From: Prosthecochloris ethylica
Lineage (GTDB): Bacteria; Bacteroidota; Chlorobiia; Chlorobiales; Chlorobiaceae
DNA: 64,000 nucleotides
Reading direction: 5' to 3' (one strand)
NCBI RefSeq assembly: GCF_015234275.1
Contig: NZ_JADGII010000006.1
Positions 16,528 through 24,174 of this stretch are shown here, in pieces. Each line of letters opens with the position of its first letter. Positions within the stretch are counted from its first letter, which is position 1. The notes under the pieces were generated by a model. That model was given only the letters and a program-made list of their open reading frames with translations. It was not told the DNA's origin and did not search any database. Both the position numbers and the translations under genes were made by a program.

Positions 16528-18393
16528 TTATCTGCCGAGACGGACCATCAGAACCGAGATATCCGCCGGAGTGACTCCGAGAATTCGTGATGCCTGCCCG
16601 ATTGTTTCCGGTCGGTGTCGCAGGAGTTTTTCACGACCTTCGTTTGACAGTCCTTTTACGGCATGATAATCAAAACTTTCCGGAATGTGATGTTCTTCCA
16701 GGCGCGCGATTTTTTCAGCCATCAATTGTTCGCGCTTGATATATCCTTCGTATTTGCAGTCGATTTCAACCTGTTCAAGTACACTGGGGTCGTCTGTGAC
16801 AGCTTTTGCCTGTTCAGCCAGTGAGGGGGATGCCTCAAGAATGCCCTGGATGGAAATCGATGGCCTCTTGAGCAGGTTGAATACTCTCATGCTTCCTGAC
16901 GGGGCCTTGTAGGAGGTTTGTGCGAACAGGTGCTGTATCTTTTCGGGAGAGAGTCTTTCCGATTGCAGCAGAGTGGTGAGGGCATGTATGCTGTCTTCTT
17001 TTTGCCGCAACCTCTGTATCTGCTGATCGCCGATGAGGCCGAATTTCTTTCCGTAGTGCATCAGGCGTCTGTCGGCATTATCCTGTCGAAGGATAATGCG
17101 GTGTTCTGCCGCTGATGTAAACATCCTGTAGGGTTCGCTGGTTTCCTTGGTGATGAGATCATCGATGAGGACACCGATATAGGCCTCATGGCGTTTGAGC
17201 ACAAACGGTTCCTGGCCGGTATTTTTGAGAGCGGCGTTTATCCCGGCGATCAATCCCTGGGCAGCTGCTTCTTCATATCCTGAGGTTCCGTTAATCTGTC
17301 CACAGAAGTACAGGTTGTCGATCAGTTTCGTTTCCATGGTGGCGTGGATCTGCCAGGGAAAGAAAAAGTCGTACTCGATAGCATACCCCGGCCGCATGAC
17401 GACAACATGTTCGAGCCCGGGAATGGTTTTCATCGCTTCGATCTGTATATCTTCGGGAAGCGATGTGGAGAGTCCGTTCACATACATTTCATTGGTATCG
17501 AACCCTTCGGGCTCAAGAAAAATATGGTGGCTCTTGCGGTCCTTGAAGCGGAATATCTTGTCCTCGATCGATGGACAGTAACGGGGTCCGACTCCCTGCA
17601 CTTTTCCTGTGAAGAGTGGTGAGCGGTCAAAGCCCTGTTCGAGAATCGTGTGGGTCTTCTCTGTCGTAGCGGTCAGGTAGCAGCTCAATTGCCGTCGCGG
17701 GGTTGAGCGGGATGTTGAGAATGAGAAGATGACGGGATCTGTATCGCCGGGCTGTTCTGTGACCTTGCTGAAATCCACGCTCCGCTTGTCGATCCGTGCG
17801 GGTGTCCCGGTTTTCAGTCTCCCGGCCTTGAATCCTCTCGTAACCAGGTTCTCTGTCAGGCCATGAACCGGAGGCTCGGCTATTGTGCGTCCCCCGGGAT
17901 AATGGGTCATCCCTATGTGGATAAGGCCGTTCAGGAACGTTCCGCAGGCAAGAATGACCGCTCGTCCTTCGATGGTCCTTCCTGTGGTGATCATGACTCC
18001 GTGGCAGCTGGTTCCTGATACACGTATATCGGTAACGGTATCCTGGAGGAGGTCGATAAGCGGTTCCTGTTCAATTACTTTTCTCATGTACAGGGTGTAT
18101 TCCGCCCTGTCAGCCTGGGCACGGGGGGAGTGCATTGCCGGACCTTTGCTCCGGTTCAGCATCCGGAACTGGATTCCTGTGGTATCGATGGCTTTTGCCA
18201 TTTCACCGCCAAGTGCATCGATTTCCCGTGTGATCTGCCCTTTTGCGACGCCGCCGATTGCGGGGTTGCAGGACATGCGTGCAATGGCGGTGAAATCCGA
18301 AGTGATCAGCAGGCATTTCTGGCCCATTCTTGCGGCTGCAAGAGCTGCTTCGCATCCGGCATGGCCTGCACCGGCGACAATAATATCATACAT
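16528..18393 (-). CDS. mnmG: tRNA uridine 5-carboxymethylaminomethyl modification enzyme MnmG
   Basis: A 621-residue FAD protein that works with MnmE to modify the wobble uridine (U34) of certain tRNAs. Motifs: N-terminal dinucleotide loop VAGAGHAGCEAALAAARMG, the GidA signature GPRYCPSIEDKI, and FFCGQINGTSGYEEAAAQG-type FAD binding. The ATG at 18393 gives the standard N-terminus. Perfect parS sites lie on each side. gidA/mnmG next to parS near the origin is a recurring bacterial arrangement, usually with parAB, but parAB is not in this window. Confidence 0.95.
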   Translation of the reverse strand: MYDIIVAGAGHAGCEAALAAARMGQKCLLITSDFTAIARMSCNPAIGGVAKGQITREIDALGGEMAKAIDTTGIQFRMLNRSKGPAMHSPRAQADRAEYTLYMRKVIEQEPLIDLLQDTVTDIRVSGTSCHGVMITTGRTIEGRAVILACGTFLNGLIHIGMTHYPGGRTIAEPPVHGLTENLVTRGFKAGRLKTGTPARIDKRSVDFSKVTEQPGDTDPVIFSFSTSRSTPRRQLSCYLTATTEKTHTILEQGFDRSPLFTGKVQGVGPRYCPSIEDKIFRFKDRKSHHIFLEPEGFDTNEMYVNGLSTSLPEDIQIEAMKTIPGLEHVVVMRPGYAIEYDFFFPWQIHATMETKLIDNLYFCGQINGTSGYEEAAAQGLIAGINAALKNTGQEPFVLKRHEAYIGVLIDDLITKETSEPYRMFTSAAEHRIILRQDNADRRLMHYGKKFGLIGDQQIQRLRQKEDSIHALTTLLQSERLSPEKIQHLFAQTSYKAPSGSMRVFNLLKRPSISIQGILEASPSLAEQAKAVTDDPSVLEQVEIDCKYEGYIKREQLMAEKIARLEEHHIPESFDYHAVKGLSNEGREKLLRHRPETIGQASRILGVTPADISVLMVRLGR

Positions 18394-18407
18394 CTTGTCT
18401 GACTCTG

Positions 18408-18423
18408 TGTTTCACGTGAAACA
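18408..18423. promoter_or_regulatory. parS: parS centromere site 2
   Basis: A second exact copy of TGTTTCACGTGAAACA, 15 bp upstream of the mnmG start codon. It could occlude or sit within the mnmG 5' region. Two perfect copies 1.9 kb apart near the origin are very unlikely by chance. Confidence 0.92.
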
Positions 18424-18618
18424 GTGCTTGATAATGAAGTGAAGGAAGTACACAACAGGATAGTGTCTGTTGTTGTGTAATAAAAGCGTATTTCTTGTCT
18501 GCAGCAATACCAGCATCTGAAAGCGGGATGTCCTGAAGCCTGTTCCGGTTCGTTCGATACCCCTTTCAGCGGGTACACCGGTAAAGTATAAAAAATTTGG
18601 TTTGGCGATGTGAAATTG

Positions 18619-18642
18619 TTATATAACTATATGCTTATATAA
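18619..18642. promoter_or_regulatory. 24-bp AT-rich palindrome (candidate sulfur operator), site 1
   Basis: Arms TTATAT and ATATAA flank a 12-bp centre (AACTATATGCTT). The octamer TTATATAA occurs at both ends, 16 bp apart. It matches the site upstream of the FadL-like gene at 21 of 24 positions in my alignment. It ends 49 bp before the soxY start codon, within an otherwise gene-free 268-bp interval (18424-18691). Confidence 0.55.
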
Positions 18643-18691
18643 AGCCGGCTATTGATGGAGTTTTTTCAATCCCCCCTGAAACGCAGACGGT

Positions 18692-19129
18692 ATGGACAGA
18701 AGGGCTTTTCTCAGGAGTATGTCGCTCGGCGGTATGGCTGCAACGGTTCTTCCGTTGAACCTGTTGGCCGCCTGGCAGAAAAAGAACTTTACGGAGGCAG
18801 GGTTCCGTGAAGCAATGATCAATAATTTCGGGACGGATACGGTTCCCGTGAGTGAGCGTGTAACGATTACCGCGCCCCCTGTGGCTACGAACAGCGCGAT
18901 GATCCCTGTCGAGGTGATGACCGATCTCGATGCAGACCGTATGTACCTGCTGGTTGAGAAAAATCTCACTCCCCTGGTATATCGTCTTGACCTCAAGCCG
19001 GGTATGATGCCGTATTTCAATATCAGGATCAAAATGAGGGAGAGTTCTCCCGTTCATGCGGTCGTAAGGTCCGGCGGAAGCTGGCATCGGGCTGTCGTTG
19101 ATATTGAAGTGACCTCTCAGGCTTGTTAA
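18692..19129 (+). CDS. soxY: SoxY-like sulfur carrier with non-canonical C-terminus
   Basis: A 145-residue exported protein. The N-terminus is a twin-arginine signal (DRRAFLRSMSLGG followed by a hydrophobic stretch). The mature part resembles SoxY: the IPVEVMTDLDADRMYLLVEKN strand region and PYFNIRIKMRESSPVHAVV. SoxY and SoxZ form a periplasmic carrier that holds sulfur on a SoxY cysteine. Here the protein ends T-S-Q-A-C, so its only cysteine is the last residue and the usual GGCGG arm is absent. It starts the operon soxY-soxZ-fccA-fccB. The palindrome at 18619 suggests regulation. Confidence 0.8.
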   Translation: MDRRAFLRSMSLGGMAATVLPLNLLAAWQKKNFTEAGFREAMINNFGTDTVPVSERVTITAPPVATNSAMIPVEVMTDLDADRMYLLVEKNLTPLVYRLDLKPGMMPYFNIRIKMRESSPVHAVVRSGGSWHRAVVDIEVTSQAC

Positions 19130-19147
19130 CCATGTTATTGTATCGTT

Positions 19148-19456
19148 ATGAATTCAGCTGTCAGAATCGTCGCTGTCGAGAATGGGGGTGTGGCGACTGC
19201 GAAAGTTATTGTTCCCCATCCCAATGAATCCGGCAAAAGAAAAGATGAACAGGGGAATCTGATTCCTGCGCATTTCATTACCGAAGCAGAAGGTGCTCTC
19301 AACGGTTCGGAGCTGTTCGTGATGCAGCTTGGGCCTTCCGTGTCAAAAAATCCGTTTCTGCAGTTCCGCTTCAAAGCCGCGAAAGGAGATACGCTCAAGG
19401 TCCGCCTCAAGGATAACCGGCAGAATTCGTTCGAGGCGGAAACCGTCGTGAAATAA
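19148..19456 (+). CDS. soxZ: SoxZ-like partner of the sulfur carrier
   Basis: A 102-residue protein without a signal peptide, with the SoxZ beta-sandwich pattern: AKVIVPHPNESGKRKDEQGN, then IPAHFITEAEGALNGSELF, then SVSKNPFLQFRFKAAKGD and a C-terminal strand. SoxZ binds SoxY and shapes the carrier surface. It is presumably co-exported with the Tat-signal-bearing SoxY. It lies 18 bp after soxY. Confidence 0.85.
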   Translation: MNSAVRIVAVENGGVATAKVIVPHPNESGKRKDEQGNLIPAHFITEAEGALNGSELFVMQLGPSVSKNPFLQFRFKAAKGDTLKVRLKDNRQNSFEAETVVK

Positions 19457-19506
19457 CGAGTTTGAGTAACAGCACTATTGCCAATAAAAATAAAGGAGAA
19501 TCGACT

Positions 19507-19884
19507 ATGGCAGGGAAAATTGCTTCATGGCTTGCGGCCGGAATGATCGGTGCGGCGGCCCTCTCCGGATGTAATCCGCAATCATCGGAAAACGGTGGAA
19601 ACGCCGTTCAGACTGCTGCGCCTGCAGAAGAGGGGTTCAATCCGAGAGGTCAGATACTGGCACTTTCATGTGCATCGTGCCATGGCACCGACGGAAAAAG
19701 TGAGGGGATCATGCCCGGGTTCTACGGAAAATCGCAGGTTTACCTTGAAAATGCCCTGAAGCAGTTCAAGAACGATGAGCGGTATTCTACCGTCATGGGA
19801 CGTCACGCGAAAGGGTACACGGATGAAGAGATCAAGCTTATCGCTGAGTATTTCGGCTGGGCATGTCAGCAAACAACCAACTAA
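19507..19884 (+). CDS. fccA: Monoheme cytochrome c lipoprotein (FccA/SoxE-like)
   Basis: A 125-residue protein with a lipoprotein signal peptide (lipobox A-L-S-G-C, Cys22) and one heme site CASCH at residues 55-59. Met69 (IMPGF) and Met97 are possible axial ligands. Together with the following FccB it should form flavocytochrome c, taking electrons from sulfide oxidation. I chose ATG 19507 because AAAGGAGAA lies 7 bp upstream, and an upstream in-frame ATG adds only 15 polar residues. The lipobox implies a membrane-anchored cytochrome subunit. Confidence 0.83.
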   Translation: MAGKIASWLAAGMIGAAALSGCNPQSSENGGNAVQTAAPAEEGFNPRGQILALSCASCHGTDGKSEGIMPGFYGKSQVYLENALKQFKNDERYSTVMGRHAKGYTDEEIKLIAEYFGWACQQTTN

Positions 19885-19899
19885 GAGAGGAGGAAAAGA

Positions 19900-21192
19900 A
19901 TGGACCATAAATTTACCCGCAGAGGATTTAACAAACTGGTTCTTTCAGGTATTGCCGGTTCGACACTCGGTGCGTTCGGTGCCGCTACCCCTCTTTTTGC
20001 CGCCCAGAAGCATGTCGTGGTCGTCGGCGGTGGGTTTGGAGGGGCTTCAGCCGCAAAGTACATCAGGAAGCTGGAGCCTTCGATTGCCGTGACGCTCGTC
20101 GAGCCGGACAGCACGTTTTACACCTGCCCGTTCAGTAACTGGGTGATGGGCGGCCTGAAAGAGATGAGCGATATTGCCCAGACGTTCGATATTCTGAAAA
20201 ACCGTTACAGTGTCGATGTCATTCATGATCTCGTTACCGAGATCGATCCGGTCAATCACAGTGTGAAGCTCAAAGGCGGAAAAGAGCTGAAATACGACAG
20301 GCTTGTCGTTTCACCGGGGATCGACTTCAAGTATGACGCTGTCGAAGGCTATAGCGAAGAGGTTGCCAACACGGTGATGCCTCATGCGTATAAAGCGGGT
20401 CCGCAGACCGAGCTGATGACCACCCAGCTGAAAAACATGAAAGACGGGGACAATGTTCTGATCTGTCCTCCGGGCAATCCGTTCAGGTGCCCCCCCGGTC
20501 CGTATGAACGAGCCAGCCTGGTTGCACATTTCCTGAAAAAGTACAAGCCGAACTCCAAGGTCATCATTCTCGACGACAAGGAGAAGTTTTCGAAACAGGG
20601 GCTGTTCATGAAAGGTTGGCAGCGCCTGTACAGCGATATTATCGAGTGGAGGTCAGGGTCGATGGGCGGCAAGATTTCTGCTGTCGATGCCGATGCCATG
20701 ACAGTCGAGACCGAGTTCGGTCCGGAAAAAGGTGGCGTTATCAATGTCATTCCGCCGCAGATGGCGGGCAAAATAGCCCGTGATGCAGGCCTGACCGATT
20801 CGAGCGGATGGTGCCCGGTCAATCCGATTACCTTCGAATCAACCATTCATCCGGGTGTTCACGTTATTGGTGATGCCTGTATCGCCGGGGCTATGCCGAA
20901 ATCCGGTTTTGCCGCCAGCAGCCAGGGTAAGGTTACCGCTGCCGGTATTATCAGGCTGATGCAGGGCAAGGTGCCTGCACCGCCATCACTGGTCAATACC
21001 TGTTACAGTCTTGTGGCTCCCGGCTATGCGGTATCCGTTGCTGCAGTCTACAAGCTGACCAGTGACGGTATCGTCAGCATCAAGGGGGCGGGCGGTCTGA
21101 CACCGATGGACGCCGACGATGATCAGCTCAGCGAGGAGGCCGTCTATGCGCGGGGCTGGTACAGGAATATTGCCCAGGATATCTGGGGATGA
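19900..21192 (+). CDS. fccB: Sulfide dehydrogenase flavoprotein subunit (FccB/SoxF)
   Basis: A 430-residue periplasmic flavoprotein that oxidises sulfide and passes electrons to the cytochrome subunit. It has a twin-arginine signal (FTRRGFNKLVLSG), the FAD loop VVVVGGGFGGASAAKYI and the segment FYTCPFSNWVMGG. Cys76 in that segment corresponds to the FAD-linking cysteine of flavocytochrome c. Further motifs are CPPGPYERASLVAHFLK and VHVIGDACIAGAMPKSGFAA. A strong Shine-Dalgarno (AGAGGAGG) precedes the ATG. It lies 15 bp after the cytochrome gene. Confidence 0.92.
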   Translation: MDHKFTRRGFNKLVLSGIAGSTLGAFGAATPLFAAQKHVVVVGGGFGGASAAKYIRKLEPSIAVTLVEPDSTFYTCPFSNWVMGGLKEMSDIAQTFDILKNRYSVDVIHDLVTEIDPVNHSVKLKGGKELKYDRLVVSPGIDFKYDAVEGYSEEVANTVMPHAYKAGPQTELMTTQLKNMKDGDNVLICPPGNPFRCPPGPYERASLVAHFLKKYKPNSKVIILDDKEKFSKQGLFMKGWQRLYSDIIEWRSGSMGGKISAVDADAMTVETEFGPEKGGVINVIPPQMAGKIARDAGLTDSSGWCPVNPITFESTIHPGVHVIGDACIAGAMPKSGFAASSQGKVTAAGIIRLMQGKVPAPPSLVNTCYSLVAPGYAVSVAAVYKLTSDGIVSIKGAGGLTPMDADDDQLSEEAVYARGWYRNIAQDIWG

Positions 21193-21220
21193 TCGTTCAC
21201 GACAGTATCCTTCCGTTTCG

Positions 21221-21252
21221 AGAGGCTGTCACGCTCAGGCGTGGCAGCCTCT
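21221..21252 (+). terminator. Hairpin after fccB
   Basis: A 14-bp stem with one G-T wobble (AGAGGCTGTCACGC at 21221 against its complement ending at 21252) around a 4-nt loop, 28 bp past fccB. There is no clear T-run after it. It may terminate or stabilise the sox-fcc transcript. Confidence 0.5.
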
Positions 21253-21372
21253 CTGCCGTTACGGGAAGTCTTCGGTGCCTTCGTAACGTCCCGGTTGGCT
21301 TCATTGTTAATCAGACCCCTGTTTTATATATTGGCTGAATTATAATAACCGCCAGCAAAGTTTTATGCATGT

Positions 21373-23163
21373 ATGAAAAATAAACGGTTTACCGCTTTCC
21401 TGATCGTTGCGTTAACAGCGCTTGCCCTGTGGTCGCTGTGGCCGACATACCAGGAGTACTCCTACAATAAACAACTCTCCCGGTTCAGCTCATCCGAAGA
21501 CAGTCTTGCCTTTGTTCAGGAGCACAGAGAATCGCTGGACAATGCACGCGCAAAAAGCCTGAAACTCGGTCTCGATCTGAAGGGCGGTATGTACCTGGTG
21601 CTCGAGGTTGACCTGATCGATCTCCTCGACCAGCGGGCGTGGAACAAGGACGAGCAGTTCCGTGACATCCTGGCAACCGTGAAGGAGCGCGCTTCTGACT
21701 CCGGTGCACGGATCATCGATCTGCTTGCCGGGGAGTTCAGCCGGCAGGGAATTCGATTGAGCCGTTATTTCTACGATGTGCGGGATACCGACGAGGAAGT
21801 CATTGCGAAGCTTCGCGACGAAGCAGAAGAGGCGCTCTCCCGTGCACGTGAGATTATCCGTAACAGGGTAGACCAGTACGGGGTGGCTGAGCCGCAGATC
21901 CAGGTGCAGGGCGCACGGCGTATCATTGTGGCTCTTCCGGGGGTTTCTGACCAGGAGCGTATCCGCAAGCTTCTTCGGGGTACCGCAAAGCTCGAGTTCA
22001 AGCTTGTCAGGGACCGTGAAGCCATGCTCGCAGGCCTCGAGCGCATCAACGCGGCCCTGGAGGAAGACGTGGAAAGCGGCAGCGAAGCCGGAGAGGATAC
22101 GGTCGATGTTCCCGCCAACCCGCTGTTCGAGCATATGACGGTTATGGAGAATGGCCGTGTCTACGTGCCACAGTATTCACGCGACTACCTGCTGTCGCTG
22201 TTCCAGCGTGACGATATCGCCAGGCTCCTGCCGAAGGATACTGAATTCAGGATGTCGGCCCGTACTATCGAGGGTCAGGACGGTACGCAGTTTCATGATC
22301 TCTACCTCCTCAAGAAAACTCCGGAGCTGACAGGAAATGTGATCACGGAAGCCAAGGCGACATTCGGGGCTTCTGCCATGCAGCCCGAAGTGACCATGAA
22401 GATGAATGCCGAGGGGACGTCGAAATGGGCGCGGATCACCGGTGCAAATATCGGGCGCCAGATCGCTATTGTCCTGGATGGTGCGGTGTATTCGGCACCG
22501 GTCGTGGAGTCGAAGATTCCCGGCGGCAGTTCCGTGATCAACGGTATCGAGAGCCTCGAGGAGGCGCAGGACCTCGAGATCGTGCTCAAGGCTGGCGCTC
22601 TTCCCGCTCCGGTACGGATTATCGAAGAGCGGACCGTCGGGCCCTCGCTGGGTTCGGATTATATCCGTTCGGGCCTGCTGTCAGCCGGATGGGGGCTGTT
22701 TATCGTTGCCGTTTTCATGATTTTCTACTACCGCAAGGCGGGGATCTCGGCTGATCTCGCCCTGGTGTTGAATATTCTTTTTGTGCTGTCCGTGCTTGCC
22801 GGTTTCGGCGCTGCACTGACACTGCCGGGTATTGCCGGTCTTGTGCTGACTATTGGTATGGCTGTCGATGCCAATGTGCTGATTTTCGAACGCATACGGG
22901 AGGAGATCGGCCAGAAAAAGAATCTGCGTACAGCGGTTGAAACCGGCTACAGCAAGGCATTTTCAGCTATCATCGATTCCCAGATTACCACACTTGGCGC
23001 AGGTTTTCTGCTCTATGTCTACGGAATAGGCCCGATCCAGGGATTTGCCGTGACGCTGATGATCGGGACCGCAGCCAGCCTCTTCACCGCTCTGGTGGTG
23101 ACCAAGGCGATTTTTGACCTGCTGATCAGTAAAAATCTCCTTACGGAGAGAAGTTTCGGTTAA
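21373..23163 (+). CDS. secD: Protein translocase subunit SecD
   Basis: A 596-residue inner-membrane protein that, with SecF, uses the proton gradient to drive late export through SecYEG. Features: first transmembrane segment near residue 10, the LGLDLKGGMYLVLEVD motif, a large periplasmic P1 domain, and the C-terminal RND-type membrane domain with LTIGMAVDANVLIFERIREE and the SAIIDSQITTLGAGFLLY helix. It lies 21 bp before secF. Confidence 0.95.
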   Translation: MKNKRFTAFLIVALTALALWSLWPTYQEYSYNKQLSRFSSSEDSLAFVQEHRESLDNARAKSLKLGLDLKGGMYLVLEVDLIDLLDQRAWNKDEQFRDILATVKERASDSGARIIDLLAGEFSRQGIRLSRYFYDVRDTDEEVIAKLRDEAEEALSRAREIIRNRVDQYGVAEPQIQVQGARRIIVALPGVSDQERIRKLLRGTAKLEFKLVRDREAMLAGLERINAALEEDVESGSEAGEDTVDVPANPLFEHMTVMENGRVYVPQYSRDYLLSLFQRDDIARLLPKDTEFRMSARTIEGQDGTQFHDLYLLKKTPELTGNVITEAKATFGASAMQPEVTMKMNAEGTSKWARITGANIGRQIAIVLDGAVYSAPVVESKIPGGSSVINGIESLEEAQDLEIVLKAGALPAPVRIIEERTVGPSLGSDYIRSGLLSAGWGLFIVAVFMIFYYRKAGISADLALVLNILFVLSVLAGFGAALTLPGIAGLVLTIGMAVDANVLIFERIREEIGQKKNLRTAVETGYSKAFSAIIDSQITTLGAGFLLYVYGIGPIQGFAVTLMIGTAASLFTALVVTKAIFDLLISKNLLTERSFG

Positions 23164-23184
23164 TATCAACACAACAGGATTGAG

Positions 23185-24117
23185 ATGATGCAGTTGTTTT
23201 CTAAAACAGACATAGATTTTATCAGCTACCGGAAAATAGCCTACGGTATTTCACTGGTGCTGGTGATTGCCGGTGTGGTATCGCTGCTGTTCAGGGGCCT
23301 GAATTACGGCATCGATTTCAAGGGAGGCACCGAAGTGGTCCTGCGCTTCGAGCAGGAGATCGCTGTCGGTGACGTGCGCCAGGTGCTGAGGGATGCCGGA
23401 GTCAGCGGTTCGATAAAAAGCTACGGTACGGAGCGCTCTATCCTTGTCCAGACGGATTTCGAGGGAGATGTCAACCAGCTCAGGACGCTGGTTTCCAATG
23501 CCCTGAATGACCGTTTCAGCGAGAACCCGCATGAACTGCTCCGTATCGATGCCGTCGGGCCGAGCATCGCTTCGGACCTGAAATGGGCGGCCCTGAAAGC
23601 CCTGCTTGGAGCGGTGATTGCGATTCTGCTCTATGTCGGGATCCGTTTCGAGTTCCGTTTTGCCGCTGCCAGCATTGTGGCTATTTTTCACGATGTCTTC
23701 ATTGTGCTGGGGCTTTTCAGCCTGCTGGGGGGCGTGTTCGATGTCATGCCGCTCGATATCAACCAGAGCATCATTGCGGCATTCCTGACAATTGCAGGTT
23801 ACTCGATCAACGATACGGTGGTTGTGTACGACCGTATCAGGGAAAACATCAGGTCCCAGAAAAGCGCGGACTACCCGAAGATTTTCAATACCAGCCTGAA
23901 CCAGACGCTCAGCAGGACCATTATCACCTCGGGAACCACCTTTCTGACCGTTCTGGTACTCTTTATCTTTGCCGGTCCGGCAATTCGGGGTTTTTCCTTT
24001 GCTATATTGATTGGTATTGTTGTCGGTACCTATTCGTCGATCTTTATTGCTGCACCGGTCGTGCTTGACTGGCAGCTCCGGTCGAAAAAGCCGATACGGC
24101 TCAGAGGCAGCAATTGA
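23185..24117 (+). CDS. secF: Protein translocase subunit SecF
   Basis: The partner of SecD, 310 residues, with six membrane segments. Diagnostic motifs are LNYGIDFKGGTEVVLRF near the N-terminus, FHDVFIVLGLF, and IAGYSINDTVVVYDRIREN. The C-terminus reads RTIITSGTTFLTVLVLFIF and RGFSFAILIGIVVGTYSS. Two adjacent ATG codons (23185 and 23188) are equally possible starts. Confidence 0.95.
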   Translation: MMQLFSKTDIDFISYRKIAYGISLVLVIAGVVSLLFRGLNYGIDFKGGTEVVLRFEQEIAVGDVRQVLRDAGVSGSIKSYGTERSILVQTDFEGDVNQLRTLVSNALNDRFSENPHELLRIDAVGPSIASDLKWAALKALLGAVIAILLYVGIRFEFRFAAASIVAIFHDVFIVLGLFSLLGGVFDVMPLDINQSIIAAFLTIAGYSINDTVVVYDRIRENIRSQKSADYPKIFNTSLNQTLSRTIITSGTTFLTVLVLFIFAGPAIRGFSFAILIGIVVGTYSSIFIAAPVVLDWQLRSKKPIRLRGSN

Positions 24118-24174
24118 GCTGTGGGGTGGCGGATGTGCAGGTTTTCAGGATTTTGAACGAAACGTAAGCGGATT

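Noticed and set aside
18692..19456. A full thiosulfate-oxidising Sox system
   Set aside because: Only soxY and soxZ are present; soxA, soxX, soxB, soxC and soxD are absent from the window and SoxY lacks its canonical tail.
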